DNA from: Lutibacter sp. A64 | GTDB taxonomy: Bacteria; Bacteroidota; Bacteroidia; Flavobacteriales; Flavobacteriaceae | Direction of reading: 5' to 3' | DNA: 64,000 nucleotides | Assembly (NCBI RefSeq): GCF_022429565.1 | Contig: NZ_CP092487.1 | Location: forward strand, 963,001 to 1,027,000 | Shown here: positions 7,531 to 16,697 of the stretch, one piece after another | How the letters are laid out: every line of letters begins with the position of its first letter | Numbering within the stretch: position 1 is the stretch's first letter | Notes under the pieces: model-generated | What the model was told of the DNA's origin: nothing | Seen by the model: the letters and a program-made list of their open reading frames with translations, nothing else | The model's database searches: none | Program-made: the position numbers and the translations under genes

Positions 7531-8022
7531 CAACTCGTTATATAATAACAAATATAACTGTTTTACCCTAAAAAAACACGGGATAAACGTAGTTTTTATA
7601 TTTTTAAATTAATCTCAATTACGCTCTAATGTTATTACACACAACGTATTTATATATGTTTTACGGCGTGTTTTAAGCACTAAATTTAGTAAATAATTAC
7701 AGACCAAAAAAACGAAGGTGTTTTTATAAGTAGGGGATAAGCAAGCAATAAAATATACCAAGTGTTGCACTTATCAACCCAAAAAGGCGGAAGCTAATTA
7801 TTAAATAAAAATAACATAACTTACTTAAATAATCTTAAAATTTAATAACTGCCCAAAAATCACCAAAAAAAGTAAAATACTTCAATACTTTTTTTAATTA
7901 GCTTCTCAATTAGTATAGAAATCCCCATAGAAACAGAAAATTAATCTAAATTAACCTGAATACGATTATTCAACATATCATTCAGCGTTAGCCTATCGGC
8001 ACGCCGAATGCTTAGTTGTTGT
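7531..8022 (-). repeat. 490-bp array repeat, copy R1
   Basis: It starts CAACTCGTTATATAATAAC and ends GAATGCTTAGTTGTTGT. It has three parts: an AT-rich segment with the promoter box (about 7531-7635), a folded core related to site E (about 7635-7775), and a segment ending in the hairpin CATTCAGCG...CGCCGAATG (7981-8010). It is nearly identical to R2, R3 and R4, with the core and both ends best conserved. Confidence 0.9.
7549..7556 (-). promoter_or_regulatory. TATATTTG -7 box in R1
   Basis: The minus strand reads TATATTTG, a perfect Bacteroidota TAnnTTTG box, pointing at the gene starting at 7505. No convincing -33 TTG was seen. Confidence 0.5.
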
Positions 8023-8031
8023 GCATAGGTG

Positions 8032-8655
8032 TTATTTCTTGTTTCGTGTTTTAATCATTAGTTTGTTATCATCAAAAAACTCAATCCTCTTGGTTTCTTG
8101 ATTAATTACTGCATAGTATTTGAAATTAGGATGTTCCTTAAATCCTTCCGTTAACTTTTCAATCCTATTTTCGTTCGGACTTTCATAATTTTCAATAACA
8201 AAATCAAATAGCTCATCGATAGCTTCTTCCCAATCTGTTAAACTTAAATCGTTGTCAAACAATAGTTTTATTAGTCTACCGCTTTTTGTTTCTACTATTA
8301 TAGATATTGAGTGAGATTGATTGTATGTTTTACTGAGTTTTTCAGTTGATTGTGATGCTGTCAGTAATTTGGTTTCGAAGGATTTTCCTTTTTTCAATAA
8401 AGGCTTAATTTTTTCGCTCAATATTTTGTAATGTTCTTTTCCAGCTTCTTTTAAAAATGTTTCAAAATATGGTTTTAAAATATAGCCAATAATTAATGTC
8501 GGAATTGTCCATTCAAGAGCATTCCATACACTATTTTCGTGCTTATTAATTTTAACATTAGCACCGCATTCAGAGATTTCAGTTATTTCTTCGGATATTA
8601 ATTCTTCTGGAAGAATTTCGTTAAAATCAATTAGTATATCTGGTTTGTTTTCCAT
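8032..8655 (-). CDS. hypothetical protein with one membrane segment
   Basis: The 207-residue protein from ATG 8655 (MENKPDILID) has an acidic N-terminus and one hydrophobic segment (about 46-63, WTIPTLIIGYILKPYF). A basic stretch and a C-terminal alpha/beta part follow (SISIIVETKSGRLIKLLFDN, then YYAVINQETKRIEFFDDNKL). A GTG at 8664 would add three codons but overlaps the cassette end, so the ATG is preferred. I do not recognise the family. Cassette 2 of the array; the stop codon directly follows the cassette end at 8031. It lacks an R-type promoter upstream, having the short hairpin site F there instead. Confidence 0.65.
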   Translation of the reverse strand: MENKPDILIDFNEILPEELISEEITEISECGANVKINKHENSVWNALEWTIPTLIIGYILKPYFETFLKEAGKEHYKILSEKIKPLLKKGKSFETKLLTASQSTEKLSKTYNQSHSISIIVETKSGRLIKLLFDNDLSLTDWEEAIDELFDFVIENYESPNENRIEKLTEGFKEHPNFKYYAVINQETKRIEFFDDNKLMIKTRNKK

Positions 8656-8670
8656 TTTCTTCACTTATGC

Positions 8671-8800
8671 ACAACGGTCAAGTATAAGCGTAGTGCGGGT
8701 TTTCGGAGCAATACACTGTCCGCTAGCACGAACTTTGATAGATGCCAAAATACCAAATTTTAAGCCACTTCGCCCGCATTACGCTTATACAATGTTGGCG
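8671..8800. repeat. attC-like hairpin site F between cassettes 2 and 3
   Basis: ACAACGG (8671-8677) and GTTGGCG (8794-8800) bound an inverted repeat. GTATAAGCGTAGTGCGGG (8682-8699) pairs with CCCGCATTACGCTTATAC (8773-8790): 17 of 18 bp plus one G-T, with a 73-nt interior. Size, symmetry and position between two cassettes resemble an attC site, but the outer boxes do not fit RYYYAAC/GTTRRRY. Confidence 0.65.
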
Positions 8801-8809
8801 GTAGTTTTT

Positions 8810-9580
8810 TTATTCAATTCTCCTTAATACCCCCTTTAATTTTGCTTCAACTCCAAGATTATCAAAAAGTTTTTCAGTCAATGTTAATGTCTTCTTGAAA
8901 GCTGTTTTAATATCTGTCGGATCTAATTCTGATGTTGTCTGCTGAAATAACAAATACCAATATGGATCTATGTCTTTTTCCAAGCTTTTTGTTGGACTTT
9001 CCCAATGTTTGGTTTGGTATGTTTCAATTCTTATTAACCAAAGTAAATATTTTTGAACATTTGATAAGCTTTGGTATGCGTGAGCAAATTCCTGTCGTTT
9101 AATTAAGTTGCTTGTTGTAAGTAAAACATTCAACAATGATTGGCTCAACCACAGGATATTTTCATTTGTTGTTCGATCAGGTACTTTAGTTTTTATTTCT
9201 TTGAGCGTGTTAGTCAATAAATCTTCTTTATCTACTAAAATCATCTTGTCAAAGTCGCTAAACTCTACCAAACCGTCCCACGATTTGATAACTTCCATTT
9301 GGTCGTTTGTCAAAAAATGAAACTCCCCCCTTATCATATTTTCAAAAATGGCAACTTCACTTCCATACTCGTTGGTAAAATATAATGCCAAAGGATGAAT
9401 TTGGCTTACCCAATTTTCAGCGGAAAATTTTTCTTTATCCTTCAAGAAGATGTAGAATTCAATATCTGAATATTTGTCCCCTTCATTTTTGGTAAATGAC
9501 CCGTACATAAATACGGCAGAAATATTTTTATCATTTTGAGCTATTGACTTTGTTTTGTCAATCATTTGTAACTGTGTCAT
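8810..9580 (-). CDS. lincosamide nucleotidyltransferase-like (Lnu(F)/Lnu(H)-type)
   Basis: The 256-residue protein starts with a nucleotidyltransferase fold: MYGSFTKNEGDKYSDIEFYIFLKD carries the GS...DxE metal-binding motif (about 25-42). A helical C-terminal half of the type seen in Lnu(F)-like enzymes follows (LLWLIRIETYQ, HWESPTKSLEKDI). Members of this family adenylylate lincosamides; some aminoglycoside enzymes share the fold, so the substrate is not certain. Lnu(F) itself is known as an integron cassette gene. This is cassette 3: ends GTTGGCGGTAGTTT (8794-8807) and AAATTACCGCCAAC (9712-9725). The stop lies 3 nt inside the left end. A 130-bp leader separates the ATG from repeat R2. Confidence 0.7.
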   Translation of the reverse strand: MTQLQMIDKTKSIAQNDKNISAVFMYGSFTKNEGDKYSDIEFYIFLKDKEKFSAENWVSQIHPLALYFTNEYGSEVAIFENMIRGEFHFLTNDQMEVIKSWDGLVEFSDFDKMILVDKEDLLTNTLKEIKTKVPDRTTNENILWLSQSLLNVLLTTSNLIKRQEFAHAYQSLSNVQKYLLWLIRIETYQTKHWESPTKSLEKDIDPYWYLLFQQTTSELDPTDIKTAFKKTLTLTEKLFDNLGVEAKLKGVLRRIE

Positions 9581-9721
9581 TTTCTAATTTTTTAATATTA
9601 ACAATCGCCCTTTCTACTTTGCGTATTAAAGGATATTTCAATTCTTATTCTATCTTACAGTTACTTATAGCTTCATTTTTTTGAATGTTTTTCGTTGTTA
9701 ATTGTTTCTTCAAATTACCGC

Positions 9722-10203
9722 CAACTCGTTATATAATAACAAATATAACTGTTTTACCCTAAAAAAACACGGGATAAACGTAGTTTTTATATTTTTAAAT
9801 TAATCTCAATTACACTCTAATGTTATTACACACAACGTATTTATATATGTTTTACGGCGTGTTTTAAGCACTAAATTTAGTAAATAATTACAGACCAAAA
9901 AAACGAAGGTGTTTTTATAAGTAGGGGATAAGCAAGCAATAAAATATACCAAGTGCTGTACTTATTAACCAAAAAAATTATTAAATAAAAATAGCATAAT
10001 TTATTTAGGTAAGTTTAAAAATTAATAACTACCCAAAAATCACCAAAAAAAAGTAAAATACTTCAATACTTTTTTTAATTAGCTTCTCAATTAGTATCGA
10101 AATCCCCATAGAAACAGAAAATTAATCTAAATTAATCCAAATACGATTAGTCAACATATCATTCAGCGTTAGCCTATCGGCACGCCGAATGCTTAGTTGT
10201 TGT
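9722..10203 (-). repeat. 490-bp array repeat, copy R2
   Basis: The repeat has the same order as R1: CAACTCG start, promoter box, folded core, terminal hairpin CATTCAGCG...CGCCGAATG, end TTAGTTGTTGT. It is about 10 bp shorter than R1, mainly through loss near 9966-9980 (AAAGGCGGAAGCTAA region). Confidence 0.9.
9740..9747 (-). promoter_or_regulatory. TATATTTG -7 box in R2
   Basis: The box is identical to that in R1 and points at the nucleotidyltransferase-like gene, whose start is 160 bp away. Confidence 0.45.
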
Positions 10204-10221
10204 AAGTAGTGCTTTTTTCAT

Positions 10222-11016
10222 TCACTTACTTAATTTCAAAATCCGAAATGCTCCTTGAATTACCAACGCAAAAACAATTGTTCCGATAATCAAATCAGGT
10301 TTATTAGAACTCAAATAATGCACTAAAATTCCTGCAATTATTACTCCCAAATTGATAATCACGTCATTCGAAGTGAAAATCATACTCGCCTTCATATGTG
10401 CTTCTTCTTTGCTTTTTGACTTTTGCAAAATGTAAAGACAAATTCCGTTTGCGATAAGTGCAAAAATCGAAACGATAATCATTGTCGAAAAATCGGGAAG
10501 TTTCTCGTCTCCGAAAAATCTTCTTAAAACTTCTACAAATCCAATAATCGCAAGTGTTATTTGAAAATATCCAGCAAGTTTGGCAATCCGTTTTTTCTTT
10601 ATTACTGTTCCGCCAACCGCAAATAAACTAATTCCGTACACAAAACTGTCCGCAAGCATATCTAAACTGTCGGCAACAAGTCCCATAGATTTTGAGATAA
10701 TTCCTGTTGTCATTTCGATTATGAAAAACGCAAAATTTATGATAAGTACAGACCAAAGAAGTTTTTTTTGATTTTCGTTTTCTTTAAATTCCGTTTGGTC
10801 GGTTTTTTTAGTTGAGATTTTCTTTCCGCCTAAATTCAATTCGATTACGGACTTTTCGATTTGGTCAATTTCTCCGCTGTGAAAAACGGTCAATTTTCGG
10901 TTCGGAATATCAAATTCCAAATTTGCAATGCTCGAAATTCCGTCCAATTTCATTCGGATTAGATTTTCCTCTGAAGGACAGTCCATTTTGGTAATTTCAA
11001 ATATCGTTTTATTCAC
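10222..11016 (-). CDS. HMA-CDF metal cation efflux transporter, copy 1
   Basis: The 264-residue protein begins with an HMA-like metal-binding domain (about 1-68) whose motif is MDCPSEE rather than the usual CxxC. A cation diffusion facilitator core follows, with about five membrane segments and SKSMGLVADSLDMLADSFVY, which carries two conserved Asp residues (D119, D123) for Zn/Cd/Co. It probably exports divalent heavy metals from the cytoplasm. It is cassette 4, ends 10199-10212 and 11036-11049. A near-copy lies in cassette 6 (17583-18377), with 14 amino-acid differences by eye and no length change. Confidence 0.85.
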   Translation of the reverse strand: MNKTIFEITKMDCPSEENLIRMKLDGISSIANLEFDIPNRKLTVFHSGEIDQIEKSVIELNLGGKKISTKKTDQTEFKENENQKKLLWSVLIINFAFFIIEMTTGIISKSMGLVADSLDMLADSFVYGISLFAVGGTVIKKKRIAKLAGYFQITLAIIGFVEVLRRFFGDEKLPDFSTMIIVSIFALIANGICLYILQKSKSKEEAHMKASMIFTSNDVIINLGVIIAGILVHYLSSNKPDLIIGTIVFALVIQGAFRILKLSK

Positions 11017-11045
11017 TCGGTTTCTGGGTTTTTCGGCATTACTTA

Positions 11046-11518
11046 CAACTCGTTATATAATAACAAATATAACTGTTTTACCCTAAAAAAAAACACGGGA
11101 TAAATGTAGTTTTTATATTTTTAAATTAATCTCAATTTCGTTCTAATGTTATTACACACAACGTATTTATATATGTTTTACGGCGTGTTTTAAGTACTAA
11201 ATTTAGTAAATAATTACAGACCCAAAAAAACGAAGGTGTTTTTATAAGTAGGGGGATAAGCAAGCAATAAAATATACCAAGTGCTGCACTTATTAACCAA
11301 AAAAATTATTAAATAAAAATAACATAACTTACTTAAATAATCTTAAAATTTAATAACTACCCAAAAATCACCAAAAAAAGTAAAAAGCTACACTACATTT
11401 TTTATAATTACTACACAAGTAGCCTCTATATCCCCATATCTAAATTAATAACGTGTATCTCGATTAGTCAACATATCATTCAGCGTTAGCCTATCGGCAC
11501 GCCGAATGCTTAGTTGTT
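11046..11518 (-). repeat. 490-bp array repeat, copy R3
   Basis: The first 330 bp match R1, R2 and R4. From about 11383 to 11460 the sequence differs (GCTACACTACATTTTTTATAA, then AAGTAGCCTCTATATCCCC) before the shared TAGTCAACATATCATTCAGCG hairpin end. R3 therefore looks like a mosaic with another version of the distal part. Confidence 0.85.
11064..11071 (-). promoter_or_regulatory. TATATTTG -7 box in R3
   Basis: A perfect TAnnTTTG box on the minus strand, 48 bp upstream of the CDF transporter start at 11016. Confidence 0.5.
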
Positions 11519-11621
11519 CAAGTAGCCTCTATATCCCCATAACTAATTCAATAACGCGTATCTCGATTAGTCAACATATCATTCAGCGTTAGCCTATCGG
11601 CACGCCGAATGCTTAGTTGTT
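11416..11621. repeat. 103-bp tandem duplication of the repeat's hairpin end
   Basis: CAAGTAGCCTCTATATCCCC starts at 11416 and again at 11519. The two 103-bp units differ at a few bases (CATATCTAAATTAATAACGTG against CATAACTAATTCAATAACGCG) and each ends with the CATTCAGCG...CGCCGAATG hairpin. The number of differences suggests an old duplication or acquisition of a second site. Confidence 0.85.
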
Positions 11622-11656
11622 GTACACTGGCTTTATTCCGTTCAGATTGTCATTCA

Positions 11657-11743
11657 GCGTAGGCAAAGACATACTCTTTTGCAATTTTTGGCTTGTGTGT
11701 TGGCTGTAGCGAATTGCAAATGTGTATGGCTTTTAGCGTTGGC
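11657..11743. repeat. folded repeat, site B
   Basis: GCGTAGGC (11657-11664), then after five bases CATAC-TCT-TTTGCAATT (11670-11686). After a loop with GTGTGTTGGCTG comes AATTGCAAA-TGT-GTATG (11712-11728) and GCGTTGGC (11736-11743). The same TCT/TGT double mismatch and AAAGA spacer as in site A occur with a different stem sequence. It ends exactly at the stop codon of the helicase-methyltransferase gene. Confidence 0.7.
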
Positions 11744-14700
11744 TTACATCGGTTTTATTATTTCTTCAATGAATTTAGCTTCTTCATAGTTCAGTTTATA
11801 CTTTTCGTAAAGTTGTTTATCAATTTCTTCAATGGATTTAGTCCAATCAATATCCGATTCAGGCGTGAAATCTTGAATGGGAACAAATTGATATACATTT
11901 TGAAGTATATTCTGTGAAGTTTTTAATATGCCAACCATATATCTTAAAAACTTTGTTTTAATATAAGATTCTAAGGCTTTTGCTTCAAATTCAGTTTCAA
12001 AATTTCCAATTGGGATTAGAGAATCAGTACAAGCCGACTTTGGTTTTGCTAAGTAAGGTTTGCCTAAAATTGATACTTCTTTGTTGTCAGTTAGTAAGCC
12101 TGCTGCACCATTACTTTTGGATATAAAAATCTTCCATTTATCGGCAATCTCTTTATTTTTAGTAATGAGTTCGCTATCAACATATCTAATTTCTTCGTGC
12201 TTACATCTTAATTCGTAATATCCATTTTGATAGGTTGAACTTGAAATCTCATTTGCATTTTTACCTAAAATGCCAAAAGCGTTACGACCTTTCGTTAAGG
12301 CTGTTATTGATTCGAAACCTTCATTTTTTACTTTACTTATGATATTATGACTAAAACCACTACTTAGAATAATATCTAGTCCTTCTTCAAATAGCGGTCT
12401 TGTAAAAGTTTGCGAATTTTCTTCATCATAATACTCAGTGAATTCTATATTACCATTGTGATTCGGATTGTAAACAAAATAGTTTATACCACCACTTATT
12501 TCAACTGCGGGAAAAACAGAACTTGAAATTGGTATGTTGACTATGCTCTGTATATGGTTGTTTTCTTGAAAAAATTCTCGCAATCGCAAAAAAGATTTAT
12601 CCTGAGCATCTCCTGTGAACCATCTTGAAGGTGTTACAAGAGATAGATAGTGTGGGTTTAGACCAACACAAATTTTTATAAAATCAGGAAATATTTGTCT
12701 ACTTAATGATTTGTTTTTTGAGTTGTCACTAATTGTTTGCTGATATGGTGGATTTCCAACAATTGCATTAAATTTCATATCGTTGTTGTTAATTTTTATT
12801 GTTTCATCTTCAATCAAATCGTTTTCTTCAATTAAATCGTAAGATGTGTAGTTTGATTCTATATTTTCTATGTTTAGCTCAAGTAATGAATAGACTTTTC
12901 TAGTAAATTCATAAGCAATTTTTGATGTTGGTATTGAATAAAAATTGTTCGCTACCTTTTTACCAAACTTTTTATAAAAAGAGTAAACAAATTCACCTTG
13001 TTTTGAAGCAATGTCTAATATTAAAGTGGAATCACTAATAGTATCTTCTGGTAAAGTTTGAATGATTTTATCAGTTACGATTTCAGGTGTAACAATCTCA
13101 GAGTCTGATAAACGACTGAATTTTTTCATTGCATTGCTTGCTCTTTCGATAGGCGAAATAGTTGTGTCATTTGCAAGCGAATTGATATTTTGAATTTTAT
13201 AATCTAACTCGCTTAAAACAAAAGGATTGATGTGTTGTTGAAACAGTGAAAGTATCACTGTTTCTAAACTTAAGTTAGACGCAATACGAAGATTGTCTTG
13301 TACATCATTTATGGCTTCAATAATTTCTTCCAGAGATTTAACTTTTGAATTTGTGAGAAAAGAAAAGAAAAGAATTCTTGCATAGTACATTGCAAACTTT
13401 CCTTTGTAGTCTACCTTATCTTCTTTTGAAGTTTCTGTTTCTTTGTCCTCTTTTCCAGGTGTGTCATCACCATCAGGCTTGTCACCTGTATCTAGGTCTT
13501 CTCCTTCGCCTTCAGAAGGTTTAATTTCAATACCTTGTCTTGAACCTATTTTACCTTGTCTGTCAATAACTGCTTTTATTTCTTCAATACTTAAAAGCGA
13601 ATAATCTATTGAAATTGAGGTGGCTTCGTCTAACACACTTCTTTCACTTGAATATTGACGAACTGCATTTAAAATATCTGTTGGTTCAACTTGAACCATT
13701 TTTTTGTTATTGATTACTATTATTGGTGAAACTTGAAGTTCTTTTTCTATTCGTTCTCCTAATCTTGAATTTCCATTGGATTCTACATTTACATTGTAAA
13801 TCTGTGATTTATGCTCCTGCATTTGGAACATTCTGTTTGGATTAAAGTCAACCAACAATGTTTGAGGCTTCATATTGTATTTAACAGAATCTCCATTAGG
13901 TTCTTTGTAAGTCTTTATAAATTGACTTTGAAGTCTAAAAATAGCTTGGTCGTATTCTTGAGGTGAAGCAGTATCTTTTAAATATAGCATAGTATCCCAT
14001 TGCGGAACTGTACTACCAGTTAGCATTCTGTTTACTGTCAAAGTGATTGTTTTCTTGTTTTCACTTTCACATTTTTCAATTTTAGATTTTACTGATTGCG
14101 TATCTTTAAATATCTTTTCATTTTCAACTCCAGAAATATTAATTACCTCGTACGAGCTAAGATTTTTAAACTCATTTGATTTAATTAAGCTTTCAAATGC
14201 GTCACAAGAAGCACGATAGGGAAGAACACAAACAATGTGACGACACATTTTACCTTCTTTCAGTTTGTCATAATCGAGAAAGCTCAATAAGTTATCGTCA
14301 TTTTTTGTGCCATCTATAACATTAAGCAAGTCAACAATTTCTTGTTCGTGAACGAACTTTTTATGTAGTTCGGTTTTTGTGTCTTTTAGAATGGATTTTG
14401 GTCTGAACAACTCTGAAAAAGCGTAAGTAATACCCAATTTTTTCAGTTCTTCCATTTTTTGTCTAGATGACTCGTTTGGGTTGAAAGCAAATCGAATCAT
14501 TTGAGGAAAACCATAGTAAGGGTTTTCCCATTCTTTTGTGTCGTCTTTGGTTAAGTATTCATTATCCCAATTTTGTTGGTCATCAGCAATATTAGTGAAC
14601 TGATAAAATGCAATAATATCATCAGTTGTAAATTCACTATTCATCAAGATACGATATGGTGTTCCCGATAAATGGATTCGAATTTTCGAGTTAATTGTCT

Positions 14701-15697
14701 TAGTTGTTTCGTCTAAGTTGTCTAAAGTTTCATCATTAAGTTTGGTTTCGCTTTTTAGTTCTTTTTTACTCTTTAACTCTTTTAAAACCTTACCATATTC
14801 TAAAGCTCTTGCACCAAAATGAGTTTCATCTATTAGTAAAAGGTCAATTTGATTTTCAAACACTTCCTTATGTTTGGATTTTATGTCATCTCCTTGTAAG
14901 TCTTGAAGTGTAAGAAATAAGGCAATTTTTTCGTTAGCTTTCAGTTTATCTTTTATGATTGTTCCGCTTTCTAAAAGTGAATTACTATCTAAAAAACTAA
15001 AACCATCAAATTTGATATGACTTTCAACTGTTTTCTTCCATTCTTCTCTTACATCAGCTTTAGCGGAAACGATTAAAACTATTTTTGCATCCATTGCAAC
15101 AGCACAGCACATTGAAGTAAACGATTTACCAAATCGCATTACTGCATACATTAATAGGTTTGTTCTACCTTTTTTTATTGCTTCTTTAAATCTCTTAATG
15201 GTTTCATCTTGATTTGGTCTTGGGTCGTAACTTTCGGTTCTTTTGTATGTGTGAACTATTGGTATGTGACTATCTTCAAACTTATAAAATTGATATTTTG
15301 TGTCATTATTCTGATAAGTTTCTTGAATATCTGCAATTGCATCATCTAGTTCTTCTACTTCAGTATCTTTAAAGAATTCGTTAGAGTAATAAGGAATTGA
15401 TTCTAATGAATCTGGTAGCAACCTAGTTTTATGGATTTCGGATTCTAAAAATTTATGTACTGCAAAGTCTCTAAAAAATGTTTCTTCATCAACTTTGGCA
15501 ACCTTTTGATACTTCTTTTCAAGTTCTGGAAAATGCTTTCTCCATTCATTAAGTCTTTGCTCAATAGGTCTATATGTGTCACCAACTTTTAAATAATTAG
15601 GGACTGTTTCTGTTGTAAAAGCATAGATGTGAGGCTCAACTCTTCCAATAATTAAATTTTCTAAAAGTTGTATGTCAAGCTGATTATTATTTGCCAT
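11744..15697 (-). CDS. single-chain restriction-modification enzyme: GIY-YIG-like nuclease, helicase, N6-adenine methyltransferase
   Basis: The 1317-residue protein has, in order: a GIY-YIG/T5orf172-like domain (IYAF 24-27, LKVG 36-39, R48, then a Glu and SNEFF near 105); an SF2 helicase core (MRFGKS near 187, DETH near 289, LSGTPYR near 344, later QEYDQAIFRLQSQF); an acidic linker (near 725-755); and a gamma-class N6-adenine methyltransferase (motif I LDIASKQGEF near 892, motif IV NPPY 982-985) with a C-terminal part likely to recognise the target. The nuclease-ATPase-methyltransferase order is that of type ISP enzymes such as LlaGI, where the nuclease is Mrr-like. It overlaps the preceding gene by 11 bp, so the two are probably co-translated. 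It should cut unmethylated foreign DNA. Confidence 0.8.
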   Translation of the reverse strand: MANNNQLDIQLLENLIIGRVEPHIYAFTTETVPNYLKVGDTYRPIEQRLNEWRKHFPELEKKYQKVAKVDEETFFRDFAVHKFLESEIHKTRLLPDSLESIPYYSNEFFKDTEVEELDDAIADIQETYQNNDTKYQFYKFEDSHIPIVHTYKRTESYDPRPNQDETIKRFKEAIKKGRTNLLMYAVMRFGKSFTSMCCAVAMDAKIVLIVSAKADVREEWKKTVESHIKFDGFSFLDSNSLLESGTIIKDKLKANEKIALFLTLQDLQGDDIKSKHKEVFENQIDLLLIDETHFGARALEYGKVLKELKSKKELKSETKLNDETLDNLDETTKTINSKIRIHLSGTPYRILMNSEFTTDDIIAFYQFTNIADDQQNWDNEYLTKDDTKEWENPYYGFPQMIRFAFNPNESSRQKMEELKKLGITYAFSELFRPKSILKDTKTELHKKFVHEQEIVDLLNVIDGTKNDDNLLSFLDYDKLKEGKMCRHIVCVLPYRASCDAFESLIKSNEFKNLSSYEVINISGVENEKIFKDTQSVKSKIEKCESENKKTITLTVNRMLTGSTVPQWDTMLYLKDTASPQEYDQAIFRLQSQFIKTYKEPNGDSVKYNMKPQTLLVDFNPNRMFQMQEHKSQIYNVNVESNGNSRLGERIEKELQVSPIIVINNKKMVQVEPTDILNAVRQYSSERSVLDEATSISIDYSLLSIEEIKAVIDRQGKIGSRQGIEIKPSEGEGEDLDTGDKPDGDDTPGKEDKETETSKEDKVDYKGKFAMYYARILFFSFLTNSKVKSLEEIIEAINDVQDNLRIASNLSLETVILSLFQQHINPFVLSELDYKIQNINSLANDTTISPIERASNAMKKFSRLSDSEIVTPEIVTDKIIQTLPEDTISDSTLILDIASKQGEFVYSFYKKFGKKVANNFYSIPTSKIAYEFTRKVYSLLELNIENIESNYTSYDLIEENDLIEDETIKINNNDMKFNAIVGNPPYQQTISDNSKNKSLSRQIFPDFIKICVGLNPHYLSLVTPSRWFTGDAQDKSFLRLREFFQENNHIQSIVNIPISSSVFPAVEISGGINYFVYNPNHNGNIEFTEYYDEENSQTFTRPLFEEGLDIILSSGFSHNIISKVKNEGFESITALTKGRNAFGILGKNANEISSSTYQNGYYELRCKHEEIRYVDSELITKNKEIADKWKIFISKSNGAAGLLTDNKEVSILGKPYLAKPKSACTDSLIPIGNFETEFEAKALESYIKTKFLRYMVGILKTSQNILQNVYQFVPIQDFTPESDIDWTKSIEEIDKQLYEKYKLNYEEAKFIEEIIKPM

Positions 15698-16697
15698 TTA
15701 TTGATTGATGTTTATTTTGAAGAAGGTCTATAAATCTTATTTTTTTTCCTTTTAATCCTGTGTTTGGCCAATCCATTATCATACAGTAAGTTCCATTATG
15801 TTCGAAAATATTACCATTAAGACAACCTTTGCAAAATGAATTATCGGTTTCCTCTTCTCCAAATAGGTTAACTGTTTTGGTTTTTATTTCTCCACAAGAG
15901 AAAGGAATTACGCCTTTTAATCCGTCCATTTGCCAAACATTCAAAGAAATTATTTCTGCTATAGTTTGTATTGATTTAAGTAAAGGCTCTTTTTCAAATT
16001 TAGATTTGTAATTTTCTATGAATGTAAATAGCATTGATTCTCTAGCTAACAATAAACTGTCTCCTTGCCACTCATAAGCATATGTGTTTTTATAAGCTGA
16101 TTTAGTTGCCTCAAGCCATTCATTTGATTCATCAACATTTTCATTTATTATTCTGAGTTTTCTATCAAGTAAACCAATTCTATTTTCAATTTCTATGAAT
16201 TCTCCTGTTGTTGTGTCGTATCGGTTTGTTATGTATGGTGCTTCACCACAAGAAATTTCAAGTCGTTTGTCATTTATATAATCTTGCCAAGATTTATTTT
16301 TAGGAAATTCAATTTTTGCTTGATTTGTTTTCCATTTTTTTTCATTTGGGATTTCTTTGTTGAAAACATCTTTTCGCTCAAACCAAGCATTATCTATCAA
16401 GTTGTTTTGAGCATTACAAATCCAAGATGGCGTAAAGACTTCAGCCATATTCTTAACCCTAGACTGTTGTAATATTTGGTCTTTTTGAACCCTTGGCATT
16501 ATCACATCACCGTTAATGCCTGTAATGAGTTCGGACTTAATCTGTTTGATTTCTAAATATGATTCTCCAAGATGTTCATAATTACTCGTTGCCCAAATAA
16601 TGTTTTTTTGAGTCGTTTGGTCTCGCAAAAGAATATCCAATACTTCTGGATATTTTTCTAAGATTTCATTTTCTAATATGTCTATTTCTGTCCTCAA
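15687..16697 (-). CDS. methyltransferase-associated subunit of the restriction-modification operon
   Basis: The 336-residue protein contains AEVFTPSWICN (about 89-99), like the motif X region at the start of Eco57I-type N6-adenine methyltransferases. It later has CGEAPYITNRYDTTTGE (near 150) and a Cys cluster (CKGC near 286, with other Cys on either side) that may bind a metal. Motif I and NPPY are lacking here but present in the next gene, so it may be a partner subunit rather than an independent methylase. It overlaps the regulator gene by 4 bp upstream and the 1317-residue enzyme by 11 bp downstream. The role as restriction-modification subunit is inferred from motif and context. Confidence 0.65.
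   Translation of the reverse strand: MRTEIDILENEILEKYPEVLDILLRDQTTQKNIIWATSNYEHLGESYLEIKQIKSELITGINGDVIMPRVQKDQILQQSRVKNMAEVFTPSWICNAQNNLIDNAWFERKDVFNKEIPNEKKWKTNQAKIEFPKNKSWQDYINDKRLEISCGEAPYITNRYDTTTGEFIEIENRIGLLDRKLRIINENVDESNEWLEATKSAYKNTYAYEWQGDSLLLARESMLFTFIENYKSKFEKEPLLKSIQTIAEIISLNVWQMDGLKGVIPFSCGEIKTKTVNLFGEEETDNSFCKGCLNGNIFEHNGTYCMIMDWPNTGLKGKKIRFIDLLQNKHQSINGK

Noticed and set aside
7981-8010. Hairpin CATTCAGCG...CGCCGAATG as an intrinsic terminator
   Set aside because: No T-run follows on either strand in any copy, and it is kept as part of the repeat with the cassette border. A structural or recombination role is more likely.
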